Positions 1 to 13,554 of a stretch of 64,000 nt of DNA are shown here, one piece after another (position 1 is the stretch's first letter; every line of letters starts with the position of its first letter). Source of the DNA: Acephala macrosclerotiorum (lineage: Eukaryota > Ascomycota > Leotiomycetes > Helotiales > Mollisiaceae). Location: contig MU119205.1 of assembly GCA_014904845.1 (NCBI GenBank), positions 1 through 64,000 on the forward strand, written 5' to 3'. The notes below the pieces were generated by a model that saw nothing but the letters and a program-made list of their open reading frames with translations, was not told the origin of the DNA and made no database searches. The position numbers and the translations under genes are program-made.

Positions 1-62
1 TTATTTTATTTATTTTATTTATTTTATTTATTTTATTTATTTTATTTATTTTATTTATTTTT
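1..62. repeat. AT-only minisatellite, 9-bp unit
   Basis: About six and a half copies of TATTTTATT run from the window edge to about position 62, so the array probably continues outside the window. It is a simple-sequence tract at the edge of the AT-rich block with no coding content. Confidence 0.9.
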
Positions 63-2424
63 TTATATTATATTTAACGAATTTTTATATATTTTTAAAT
101 CGATTTTTTTTTTTATATATATATTAATATTATATAAATACGTAATATTTTTATCGTATTACGATTTATTATATATTATTGTATTTTTTTTTTTAAATAC
201 TTTTTATAATTTGTATACGATTATTTTTTCGATTTTACGTATATATAAATTTTTTTATTTTTTTTTATTTTATTTTTATTCGTTTTAAATTTATTAATAA
301 TTCTAATAAATTAAATATTTTATTTTTATTATAATAAATAATATTTGTATTTTACGTACTACAAATAAAAAACGATTTTATTAAATAGAAATTTTAATAT
401 TTATTTTTTAAATTTTATAAATATATTTTAAATTAATTAATATTTTTTTAATTTTTTAAATCAAATTTTTTTTTTAAAAAAAATACTATATAAAATTTAT
501 ATTTCTCGAATTGTATTTTTTTGTATACGATTAAATTTATTAATAATTATAAATTATTAATTTGATTATAAAATCGTTTTTTTATTATTATTATTATATT
601 TTAAATTGTAATTATTATTTTTATTAATTTTTTCGTTTTTTTTATATTAATATATAATATTAATTTATTGAATTTAATAATTTTAAATTGATTTTAAAAG
701 TTCGTTTTTAATTTAATAACGAATATTAATAATTTATTAAAATTTAATTTTTAAATTCGTTTTTATATTATATTTTTATTAGTTTTTTTTTTTTTATTCG
801 TTGATTATATAAAATATAATATAAATTTCGATTTATATAATTATTATTTGTATTAAAATCAAATAATATTTAATATATAATATAATAAATATTTTTTTTA
901 TATTTTAATATTTTGTAAAATTTATAATTAATATATTTAAAAATTATTAAATAGAAATTTAATAAGTAATTTTATTTCGAAATTAATTATTAACGTTTTT
1001 TTATATATTTATACGATTATATTTATATATTTTAAAAATAAATATTAAAAATAAATATTTATTTTAATTTAATAAAAAAATATATAATATTACGCGTAAT
1101 ACAATTATTATATATTTTATTTAAAACGTATATATTATTATCGAATTTATTAATTATTATATTATAAAAATTAAATAAATAAAAATTATCGATTTTGTAA
1201 TAATATTTATATTAATTGTTTTCGAATTTATTTTATTTATAATTATAAAATAATATTACGAATTTTAATATAATTTTATTTAAATTGAATTTATTATAAA
1301 AAATAATTAAATTGAAATTTATTAATAATAATTTTAATAATAATATTTTACAAATTTTTAATAATAATTTTTAATTAATAATTAATTTTTTATAATTAAT
1401 ATTATTATATTCAAAATTTTTTTAATATTTAAAAATAATTATAATTATAATTATAATTGATTTTTTAAAATTATTATTTTATTCGTATATAAATTTCAAT
1501 TATTATTTTTTAAAAATAATAAAATCAATATTATTATTATTTAACGATTAAATTTTTTATAAAAAATATTCGAATTTTATATAAAAATTAATATTATAAT
1601 CGTAGAAAATTTTTGTTTTTTAAACGTTTATTAAATATTTATAAAGTTTTAAAAAATAAAATTTAATTTTAAATATAATTCAAATATTAAATTTTTCGTC
1701 GTTTTTTAATATAAAAATTATTATCGAAATTGAAATTTATAATTAAATAATTTATATAATTTAAAAATTTTATATAATAAAAAAATTAATTAATAAATTT
1801 AAATATATATTTAAAAAAAATAATAATATTATTATAATTTTTAAAAATTTTAATAAAACGTTTATTATATTAATATTAATTATAAAAATTGTAATTTAAA
1901 ATATTATATTTATATTTATTTAAATTTATTATTTTATTATTATTAAATAATAATTATATTAAAATTTATATTAATATTATTATTATTAATTCGTTTTTAT
2001 TATTATTAATTTCGAATAATTTTTGTTTTTTTTACGTATTTTATTCGAAAAAAAATTTTTTATATAAATTTTAATATTATTATTATTGTAATTTATAATT
2101 TTTCGATTTTTTTATTATTAATTAATATTTCAATTATTATATTCAATTTTTAATTTTCGATTTTTATTTTAAATAATAATAGTTTTTATTTTAATCGTTA
2201 TATATTAATAAATTGAATTAATAATTAATATTTAATATTAATAAAAAATAATAATAAATTTAATATCAAATTTTAATTTAATTATAAATATAAATTGAAA
2301 ATAAATACAATAAATTCTCAAAAAACCAATTTTTAAAATTGTTTAATTTATAGAATTATTTTATTATTTTATTAATATTTAATAATTTTAAAAAACGATA
2401 TTTATATATATATTATCGAGAAAA

Positions 2425-3180
2425 ATTTTTTTTGTCAATCGTTTTACCGAAAGACACGTGCGCTAGTAGCGTTATTAGCGAGCCAATGGCAGATTAGTCG
2501 ATTGCCAGCGCTACCGGTTATTTTGATCTAGTGCCAATAGCGCTAGCCCGATGCTAATAATGTTAGAGTATTACTAATAATATCGACTTACGATTAAATA
2601 CTTAAATATTTGAAACTTATAATTTATAGTACTTATTTAATCTATTATAAGAGTTTCAAGTAAATCTGTCGAGTGCGCATTAAAATATTAAATTGCAAAG
2701 TTGAAAGTTATTAAGTTTTAATATTCTTTACTAAAAGATTAGCAGTCGCGCTTTATTCGATCAATAGATCTTAATCGTCTCATAAATTATACAAATAGAT
2801 AAAAATGAGAATTGAAAATATTAACGCTACTTAGAATCTGATCGTAGAATCGATCGATTCAAGCAAAGTTTACGCGCGTAAAAAAACCGGCCTAGTATGC
2901 GAGTAGTTGCGTAAACTGTTCGATATTGAGAGCTTAAATTGAGACACTTAGAGACTGAGCGGCTCAATTGATTAAGTGTGGCTGCATAAGGGCCGCGCGC
3001 AGCCGTCTGCAGCCGCCGAGAACCGAGAGTTTTGATGTTCTCATAGGCTTAGACTTACTTGCCAATCGACTATCATTGGGCGCCAAAGTTTTAGACATGC
3101 AATTACTGCGTAGTGCGCGCCACTGGCAAGCCGCTGGCACCATTGGCAACCAATTAGCATATAAAATTTTTTCCTGATGT
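2425..3180. other. Less-mutated island of moderate GC inside the AT block
   Basis: Between about 2425 and 3180 the sequence holds many CpA, CpT and TpG steps and G/C-rich words such as the CACGTGCG at 2455-2462 and the GCCGCGCGCAGCCG at 2991-3004. The flanks are nearly pure A+T with CpG only. The segment 2959-2985 resembles a tRNA D-arm or box A (core GGCTCAATTGATTAAG), but no convincing box B follows, so a tRNA-derived SINE is only a possibility. The 69-residue open frame at 2968-3177 resembles no family I know. It may be a younger insertion, a single-copy relic or the LTR of an unrecognised element. Confidence 0.7.
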
Positions 3181-6100
3181 CATTTATTAATTTCTTTTTT
3201 TTCTTTTTTTATTATATTTTTTTTTACGAGTATTCGTATCGCTATTAATTTTTGTATTATTATAAATTGTTTATTTGTAGTATTTAATATTATGATTTTT
3301 ATTTTATTTCGTATATTCGATTCGATTTATAAAAATCGATTTTTATATCGTTTATTTTTTTGATTTTATTACTTTTTTTTAAACTTTTTTTCGTCGTATA
3401 TTATTAATTTTTTTTTTTTTTTATATATAAATTTTATTATTCGTATATATTTAAAATAAAATTAATTTATATTTTTAATTATTTTATTTTATAATTATAT
3501 TTAATTAAATTATAATTCGAATTAATTTATATTGTTTATATATTTGAATTTTTTATTTTATATTAAATTGTATTTTAAATTGTATTTTTAAAATTTTATA
3601 TATAAATATAATTTTTTTCGTAATTTAATATTATAATTATTCGAATTTTAATTTATATCGATTTAAAATTGAATTTAATATATTTAATTTACTTTTTTTT
3701 CGTATTTAATTAAATGTTTTTTCATATTTAAATTTATTTAAATTTTTGTTTTTTTATTAAAATTTATCGCGTTTTATTTATTATTCGATTATTTAATATA
3801 ATTTTAAATTATTTTTTTTTATTTTTTTTTATATTATATATTTATTATTTTTATTTTAAAATTATTTTATATTTTTATTTACGTATTATTATTATTTTAA
3901 TAATTATATAAAATTTATAATTTTTTTATTAATAATTTTTATTATTTTTATTATTTATTTTTATTTATATTATTATTTTTCGATTTTATATTTATTTATT
4001 ATATAATATTATATGTATTTTAATTTGATAAATACGTACAATAAAAACAATTATAATAAAAAAAAAAAATTTAAAATTATTTTAAATAAAAATAATACGA
4101 ATTAATAAATTAAAAATTTTATTTTTAAATATTTTTATAATATTAATAAATTTTTAATTATTATTAATAATTTGTAATTTTTAAAATTTAATAATATTTT
4201 ATTAATCGATTTTCGAGTTTTTATATAAATATAAATAAAATAATATATTTATTGTAATTATTAATTATTTAATATAAAATTTAATAAATAATATTATAAT
4301 AAAAAAAATATATAATAATTTTGAATTTATTATTATTTTTTTTTTTTAAAATAATAATTTTTAAATCGATTTTATATTCGATATATTAATAAATTTTAAA
4401 AAATTTAATTTATTTAATATAAATTATATATTATTAAATATTATTATTTTAAATTGTATATATTATTAATTTATTTTTTTCAATTATTTAAAATATTAAA
4501 ATTTTATTAAATAATTTATTTACGATAAATCGACGAAAAATAAAAAAATTCGTATTACAAATAATTATAATTTTTATTAAAAAACTAATAATAATCAAAG
4601 TTTAAAAATTTTAAAAAAAAATTTATTTATTCGAAATAAAATTTTTATAATAAATTTTTTTTATATTATATATAATATTGTTAATCGTAAAAATTTTCAA
4701 TTAATATTAATTAGAATTAATAAATAATTATAAATATATATTAAAAAATTAAAAAATAAAAATATTGAATAATAATCGAATTATAAAAATAATAAAAAAA
4801 TTATTTTAAAAATAGAAATATTGAATTTATAAATATAAAAAATAATTAAAATAAAAAATTTATTATCGTTTACGATTTTAATTACGTTTTTCAATTATAA
4901 AAATAAATTATATAAATAGAATATATTAATTTTCGTCGATTAATTATTATTTAATTTTTTTTAAATCGATTTATTTTTATATTTATATTACTATTGTTAT
5001 TAATATATAAAATATTATAATATTTTATAATATTTTTTCAATTTATTAAATATGTAAAATTAAATTTAAATAATTTTATTTATATAATAATTAAAAAAAA
5101 AATTTTTTAATACAATAAATAAAATATTAATTATTATATAAAAAGTATTTTCGTTTATTAGAAAAGATTACGAATAAATATTTAATTAATATAATATTAA
5201 AAATTGAAATTTTTTTTTTTAATATATTTATATTAAAAGAATTTAATAAGTTTTTAAGTATTTTTATATTGATTATTTTCGATTTTAACGAAGTAAAAAA
5301 ACTATTTAAAAACGTAATATTGTTTAATTTTATAAATTCGAAATTTTAATTATTAGAAAAAATAATAAATATTTTTATTTTTAATTATTTATATAAAAAA
5401 TTGATATTATTTTTTATATTTGATTTTTTATTTTTATTATTTTTATAAAAAAATATTTCGATCGAATAATTTATTATATTAAAATTATTGAATTTTAAAA
5501 ACGTAATTTATTTTATATATATTTTATTATTAAAATATAATTTTTTTTGCGTTTTATTAAATTGTATATATTTTTATTATATTTTCGTTTAATTAATTAG
5601 CGTTTTTTTTATAATTGTATTCGAAAATCGATAAAATAAATATTGATTAAATTATTTTAAAGTATTTATTAAACGAAAAAAAATATTTAAAATTTTATAA
5701 AATTATTAAATAATATATAATATATTCGAAAAATTATTTTAAATAAAAACTCAACGAATTATAATTTCGTTATAATAATACGAAAAAATACAATCAATAT
5801 ATTTACAATTTTTTTTAGTTTTTATAAAAGTATAATTTTATAAACGATATTAAAAAAATTTATTTTTAATAAATTACAAAAAACGATTAATAAATTTCAT
5901 TTTATATTTTAATTTTATTAAAATTTATAAATTATTATTTGAATATCGATTTGTATTTTAATTTTAATATTATATTATATTTATTTAAATATTTTTATAA
6001 AAAATTGAATATTATTAAATATATTATTTTTAATAAAATAAATAATAATATTTCGAAATTTGACAATTTTTAATTAATTCAATAATTTTTATTCAATAAA

Positions 6101-8113
6101 ATTATTTAAAAAATTATAAATTTTTATATTGTATATTATATATTAATAATTTATTTTATTAGTTTATATTTAAAAAATAAATAATTAAAATAAATATTTT
6201 ATTAAAAAAAAGTTTTTAATATTATAAAATTAATTGTTTATTTTAATCGATTATAAAAAATAATATTCAATTAATTTATTATTTTCGATTTTTATATTAG
6301 ATTTTTTTGTATTTTTATTATTAATAAACGTCGTAAAAATTTAAAAAATAAAAAATAATAAATCGAAATTTAAAATAAAAAAATCGTTCGATTGTTTATA
6401 ATTATTAAAAAAAAGAAAAAAAAGTTAATTATTACTCGTTTTTATTTTTATAATATTAATAATAGAAAATTGTATTATTTCAAATATTTATTTTTATAAT
6501 TCTTAATTAAATTATTTGTAAAACTTTATACAATTAATAAAATAAATTTTTTTTTTTATTAAATTATATATAAAAATCGAAGTTTATTTTAAAATAATAA
6601 AAAAACATTTTTCGTTATATAAAAAATAATAAATTAAAACGATTTATTTATGTAATTGTATTTTTTATTTATAAAAATAATAACGATATTCAATTGTATT
6701 TTTTTTAAATATTTAAAATTTATTTATTTACGAATTTATAGTAAATTATATTAATATAAATTATAAAAACTAAAAAAAACGTATTTTTTTTTATATTAAT
6801 TATTATTTAAAGTTTTATAATTCGAGTTTTATAAAAATCGAACTTTTAAACGTAAAAAAAAATATTTTTAAATTTGTTATTATTTTCGATTTTTTTTTAA
6901 TTTAATAAAAATTTTTATAATAAGAAATCGATAATTACAAATAAGTTTTTAATAATAAATAACGAAAAATTTATTAGTAATTATAAAAAGAAATTGAAAA
7001 TAGTAATAAATTAATAAAATATATATTTATTAAAAAAAAATTAATTAAAAAAATTTTTTTATTATAAATACGTTGATTTTTAAATATAGATTTCAAAAAA
7101 AAATTATTATTATTATTAGAACGATAAAATTGTTTGTAATATATTATAATCGAAAAATAATAATATATTTTTATTTTAATATATTTATTAATCAAATTAT
7201 AATAATTTGTAAATATTGAGTTTTTTTTATTAATTATTGTATTGAATTAATACGAGTCGTTAAATTTATTATTTGAAAAAAAATATTAATAGTTTATAAA
7301 ATTAGTATTGAAACTATAAACGTTTAATTAAAAGTTTTTATAAATAATAATAATTTGTTTAAAAAAATTCTATTTATTGAAATTAAAAATTTTAAACAAA
7401 TCGTTTTTGTAATTAAATATAATAATATTTAAAATATTATTCGAATTTTTATTATTATTTTTATTATTTAAAATTTTTTTTTATTTACTTTTTTTATATT
7501 AATCGATACGAAATACTAAAAATATAAAATAATGTAATTATATTAACAATATTCGAGAAAATAAAAAATAAAAAATTATTATCAAATTATAATATATTAA
7601 AAGTATTAAAAACTTCGAAATAATATTTGAATTTTTTTTTTTTTTAAAAGTATTTTTTAAATCAATTATTTATATCAAACGAAATTTTTTTTCTATATTA
7701 AATAAATACGTAAATAAAATTAATATTATTATATTTAATCGATTATAAATATTTAAAAAAAACGTATTACGAGTTCGATTTCGTTAAAAAAAATAATAAA
7801 ATATTTAATATTTATATTACGATTTTAAAAAACTTTTTGTTTAAATTATATGATTTTAAAATATTATTAAATTAATTCAAATTAAAAAAAAATTATATTT
7901 ATATTATTATACGAAATTTGAACTTAAAAAAACAATTAATAAAAAATATTAAAATTATTATTCGAAATTTGTGAAAATATTTTATCGTCGTACAAATTTT
8001 AAATAAAAATAATTATAAGATTTCGAATAATAAAATGATTTTTTCGAGAATTATTTTTAAATTTAATTTAAATAATTTTAATTGAATTATATAATAATTT
8101 CAATTTCTATTGA

Positions 8114-8207
8114 AATTAATTTATATTAAGATTTTTAATTTTTATTAAAATTTAATATTAAATTAATTTATATTACGATTTTTAATTTTTATTAAAATTT
8201 AATATTA
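8114..8207. repeat. Two-copy 47-bp tandem duplication
   Basis: Positions 8114-8160 and 8161-8207 are the same 47-bp AT-rich unit with about one difference (AAG versus ACG near the middle). It lies in the degraded block and has no visible function. Confidence 0.75.
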
Positions 8208-8410
8208 AATTAAATAGTTTTCGATTTTAAGATTAAAATTTTCGCGTATAAATAATTATATATAATTTTAATGAAAATTAAAAATCGTTTTAATAAATTA
8301 ATTTTTTATAGTAAAAATAATTTCGAATACGAAACAATTAATATTATTATATAATAATTTTTAATAAACTCGAAAAAAAGAATAAAAATAGTAAATAATA
8401 TTTTATTATA

Positions 8411-8415
<5 letters not shown>

Positions 8416-8443
<28 letters not shown>
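8416..8443. repeat. 28-nt poly-A run
   Basis: This is an uninterrupted run of 28 A. It may be simple slippage in AT-rich DNA, or the fossil 3' tail of a non-LTR element on the + strand. No element body is recognisable upstream. Confidence 0.85.
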
Positions 8444-9775
8444 TAAATTTTAAATTAATATTAATTTGAAATATTTCGATTTATTTATTATATTAAAATA
8501 TATAAATTTAAAAATAATTATTTGAAATAATTAATTCGATTAAATATAGTTATTTTTATTAATTAATTAAAAGTAATCGATTTTGAAATTAATCGATTAA
8601 AAATAATCGTTTTTAAAATCAATTAATTAAAAACAATTATTTTTATTAATCGTTTTATAATAATTATTTTATTATAATTTATAAATTAATAATTTATATA
8701 TTTATTAAATTTTAGATTTTATTTTTTTTATTCGTTATTATAATTATATTTAATTTTATAATATAATTATTTATATTTAAAATTTTATTATTAATTATTA
8801 TTTTTTATTTTATTAATATTTTTTTTATTTTTATTTCAATAATATATTTTTATTTTTTTTGGTTTTTATTTCGATTAATTTTTTTATATTAATTTTTTTT
8901 TAAAATAAATAAAATTACAATTTAAAAATTTATTTTATATTATTATTTTTAATATATTATTATATTCGAATTTTATTAATAAATATTATCGTCGCATTAT
9001 AATTGATTTCGAATAAAATATAATTAATTTTATAAAAGTTTTTAATAATTATTTGTATTTTTATAATCAATTGAAATAATATATAAAAAATTTTTTTAAT
9101 TAATAATTGTATTTTTACGATTAATATATTAATTCAAATAAATTAATTTTTATAACGAGATTAAAAAATTTGATTTTTAATTTATTTATTACTTCGAAAA
9201 AATAAATAATTTTTAAAAATAATTTTTATATTAATTTTAAAAAATTTAATAATATTATTTTTGAATTGTATTTATAAAATCGTTTATTAATAATAAATAT
9301 TGAAATAGTAATATTATTAATCGATATATTTAATATATAAATTAAATTTATTTTAATTATATTTATAATATTAAAATTTATTAAATTGTATTTAATATTT
9401 ATTTATATATATACTTTTTATAGTATTATTAATTTTAATATATTTAACGAAAAAAAAAATTTTGTCGTACAAAATATATATAATAACGTTTATATATATT
9501 TTATTCGTTATACGATTATTATTATAATTTGATTTTTTTTTTAACGTTTTACGTATAAATAATATAAAAATTTTATATATATAATTAAAATATATATTAT
9601 ATTATAAAACTTTAATTTATTAGTTTTATGAAAACTTTAAAATAAAAAATATAATCAATAAATTAAATTTTTTTTTATTTTTTTAAATAAATAATTAATA
9701 ATATTTCGATGTATATATATAAATATAATTTATTTTATTTTAAATATTTTATTTTAATAATAAAAATAATATCGA

Positions 9776-9877
9776 TTTTTAATTTATAATAAATTTATTT
9801 ATTTTTTTGATTTTAAATATATTTAATTTTTAATTTATAATAAATTTATTTATTTTTTCGATTTTGAATTTATTTAA
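9776..9877. repeat. Two-copy 51-bp tandem duplication
   Basis: 9776-9826 and 9827-9877 repeat the same 51-bp AT-rich unit with a few substitutions, some of them C/T or G/A type. Confidence 0.7.
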
Positions 9878-12800
9878 TAATATAATAAAATTTCGATTAA
9901 ATAAAATTAAATATCGAATTTTAACGATTAAAAAATTTGATATTAAAATCGAGAAATGTAAATTTAAATAAATTATTTGAAAAAAAAAGTAAAAATACAA
10001 ATAAATATAAAAAGTAAATAAAGTAAATAATTGATTTTTTAAATTACAATTTTAATATATTACAATTTCAATTTTAATATTAATTTTTTTTCGATTTAAA
10101 ATTCAATATTAATATTTTATTATAAATTTATAAAGTTTTTTTTTAATTATTTTTACAATTTTTTAAATCAAATTTTTTTTTAATAATTTTTTTTTAATTT
10201 TTTATTTCGATTTCAATATTTTTATTTTTGTTTATAATTATTTTCATTTAATTTTAATTAAAACAATAAATTCAAACAAAATATTAAAAAAAATAATTAT
10301 AAATTCTTAAAACGAAATAATATTAAAATTATTATTTCGATTACATTTATACAATTTACTAAAAAACTACGATTTATAATTTTCAAAAAATAGCGTTTTT
10401 TTTAATAAATATAAACTATATATAATCAATAAATCTTAGATTAAATTTATCGCAAAAAAACTACATATATAAATAATAAACAATTTGAATTCAATTTAAA
10501 TAAATTCGAAAGTTTTAAATATAATTCGAAATCTCGTTTTTTAAATATAATTCAAATTTTATTAAAATATATAAAATATTAATTATTTTTTTTATAATTA
10601 TTATATTATTTGTTTTTAAATTTATTATTAAATTAGTTAATAATTTAATCGATATTTCGAATTATAAATTTCAATTTTATATTATTTGAATTATTATTAG
10701 ATCGATATTAATTTTTTACGATTTTAATAAATTATTTTTAAACTCGTAATCGATTAAAATCAATATTTCTATATACGATTTCAAAGATTAAAATATAAAT
10801 ATTTGTATTCGATTTAATCTTTTTTATAATTACGATAATATATTTATAATTAATACGATCGTTATTAATATTATTTTATTTGAAAATATTAATTTTTTAT
10901 TATTATTACAAAGTTTTTCGTTTATTAAATCTTTTAATACTATTCAATTTTTTATTATTACAAAATATAATTTTTTTTTTTATTATTATAATTCAAATAA
11001 ATTTTTTATTAATTTTAATAAAAACAAATAATTTTATTTTAATATTAGTAATATTATTACAAACGAATAAATATATAACGATTTAAATTTTTTAAATTAT
11101 TATTTATTTTTCGTTTTTATTTCGATTTTTAATATATATTTTATTTTCGCGTATTATTATAAACAATTGAAAACGATTCACAAAAAATTCACTTTAAAGT
11201 ATTAATAATATAATTTGAAAATCAAATTTAAATTTTTTTTTAAAATTATTCGAATTACGTAAAAATCAAATTATTAGATTTATATCGTTAAAATTGAACG
11301 TATTAATAATAAATACAATAAAAAATATATTATTAATAATTAAAACTTCGAATAATTTTATATAAATTATCGTAATAAAAATAGAAAATTAAAAAAATAT
11401 ATTATTTTGAATAATTTTTCGAGTAATATTTATATTAATTACGTTTTGATTTAAATAATAAAATATTTTTTATATTTTTTCGAAAATAAAACTTATTTTG
11501 ATTTTTAGTAATTCGTTTGTATTAATAGCGATTGTAGCGATATTTAAAAAATATTATTAAAATTTTTAAAATGTTTTGATTTATTAAATAATGTTTTTAT
11601 AAAAGTACGAAAAAAAATTTTTTTTTTTCAAATATATAATTTTAAAAATTACGAATTATTAAACTATAAAAATAATATTTCAAATAAATAAAAACGTTTT
11701 AAAAATTGATTTAACGATAAAATTCGCTATTATTAATTATATTAATACTAAAAAAAAATTAAACTATTGTAGTATTAATTTTTTTCGCGTTTTTATTTTA
11801 TTTGAAAAATTTTTATTGATTCTATTAAATTTTTTTTTTTTACTTTAAATTTATTATTAATTTTATTTCTCGATGTAATTTTAATATTATTATTATAAAA
11901 CGTTTTTTAAAATTTTCGAATTAATATATTTTTAATAATTCTACGATTCGCGTATTTTTTTTCGACGAATTACTATTTCGAAAATTTAAAAAAAAACGTT
12001 AAAATAATAAAAATTCGATTATTAAAAATAAATTAAAAAAAATAATTATTTTGAAAATTAATAATACGTCGTATTAACTTTTTTCGATCATAAAAAATAA
12101 TTCTAATAAAAAAAATAATATGAATTTATTTTATATAATAATAAATTGTTTTTTTTAAATTATTTTAATAGTTTATAATTTTATTATAAAAATTATACAT
12201 AGTAAATTTTATATATTAATTTTATTATAAAACGAATATATTAAATATTTGAAATTATATTAATATATTTTTTCGAAATAATTATTTTTATTATTTCTTA
12301 TAAATCGTATTTTAAACTCTTAAAACAAACGTTTTCAATTTAATAATTATTTATTTTAAATTTAATTTTATTATTTTTTTTAATAATTATATTATTATAT
12401 TTATATATTTTTATTAAAACTTTTAATTTATTTATAAACTTATTTCGTTTTTTTTTTATTTTTATAATAAACTCGAAATATTTAAAACTTATTACATTTT
12501 TATTAAAAACTATAATTACAATTCAAATATTTTAAATTTTATTATTTTAACGAAATTTCAACGTTTATTTTTACGTTTTTTTACGACAATTAAAAAAAAA
12601 TAACGAGAATTTCAAAATTGTATTTTTATAACTTCGAAATAAAAAACAATTTGAAATATATTATTATTATTTTCAAAATAATAAACTCTTTCAAAATTGT
12701 ATTCAATTCTAAAAATATTTCAAGAATTTATATATTAATTATTAATATAATAAAAAGTAATTTCGATATTTATTTCAATATACGTATTTTTTATTTTTAT

Positions 12801-13345
12801 TTTTATTTTTAATATTTATTTAATAATAAATAGTAATTTAATTAATGTTTTATTCGATTAATTTTATTCGACGTAAAAAATTAAATTATAAAAAAGTTTA
12901 TTTAAAAAAAAAAAATTGTTCGAAAAAAAATTACAATAAACGATTTAAATTATTTATTAATTTAATTCGTTCTTTTGAAAAAGAAATAACGTATTTAATA
13001 AAGTGTACGAATATTGTTCGTAAATTGAATTTAGATTTAAATATTTTAATAGAAAAAAAAAATATATAATTATTTTATAATAATATTTTATTTGATACGA
13101 TTTATTATATAATCGAATTAATTTAATATTTACGTTATATTCAAATAAAAAGTACAAAACGTCGTAAAAACTTTAATATTTATATAATCGAAAAATTTTA
13201 ATATTAAAAATAATAAAATTTTTATATATTATATATTTATTTTTATATTTAATATTTTTATAAACGTTTTTAATTATTCGTATAAATTTCGAAATTCTTT
13301 TAAAGTTTTATTTAATATATTTTATATTTAATAAAATTTGTAATC

Positions 13346-13554
13346 TGTGGATACAATATTAATTTAGTAGTCACGTGCGGCACTAGGCCAGATCGGGACT
13401 AGCGCCGCTTGCGCTGGAGTTGAGATTATATTTTTTAATTTTTACGCGCTTATTAGATTTAAAAACTTACAATTAATTAACGAATTATTCAATTTATTTA
13501 TTTATTTCGTTTTTAATTTATTATTAATAATAAGTATTTTTAATAATATTAATA
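13346..13554 (+). repeat. 5' LTR of element C (209 bp)
   Basis: Starts with TG and ends in TA, where CA would be canonical and a C-to-T change is likely. It matches 31768-31976 over its full length with mostly C/T and G/A differences. About 13370-13428 is a GC-rich core with CACGTG at 13372-13377, much less mutated than the rest. The bases after the LTR (from 13555) resemble those after the LTRs of A and B and are the candidate primer-binding site. Confidence 0.9.

Larger units (their letters stand above)
1..13345. other. AT-rich, RIP-like degraded block without intact genes
   Basis: This stretch is almost entirely A and T, with stops in every frame. The longest open frames are under 80 codons and consist of Ile, Asn, Lys, Phe, Tyr and Leu, as expected by chance. 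Remaining cytosines are mostly in CpG; CpA and its complement TpG are rare outside the island at 2425-3180. This is the signature of repeat-induced point mutation of old transposons. I could not recognise a transposon protein here or pair up LTRs, so which elements make up this part is unknown. It could also be part of a centromeric or other heterochromatic domain. Confidence 0.85.
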
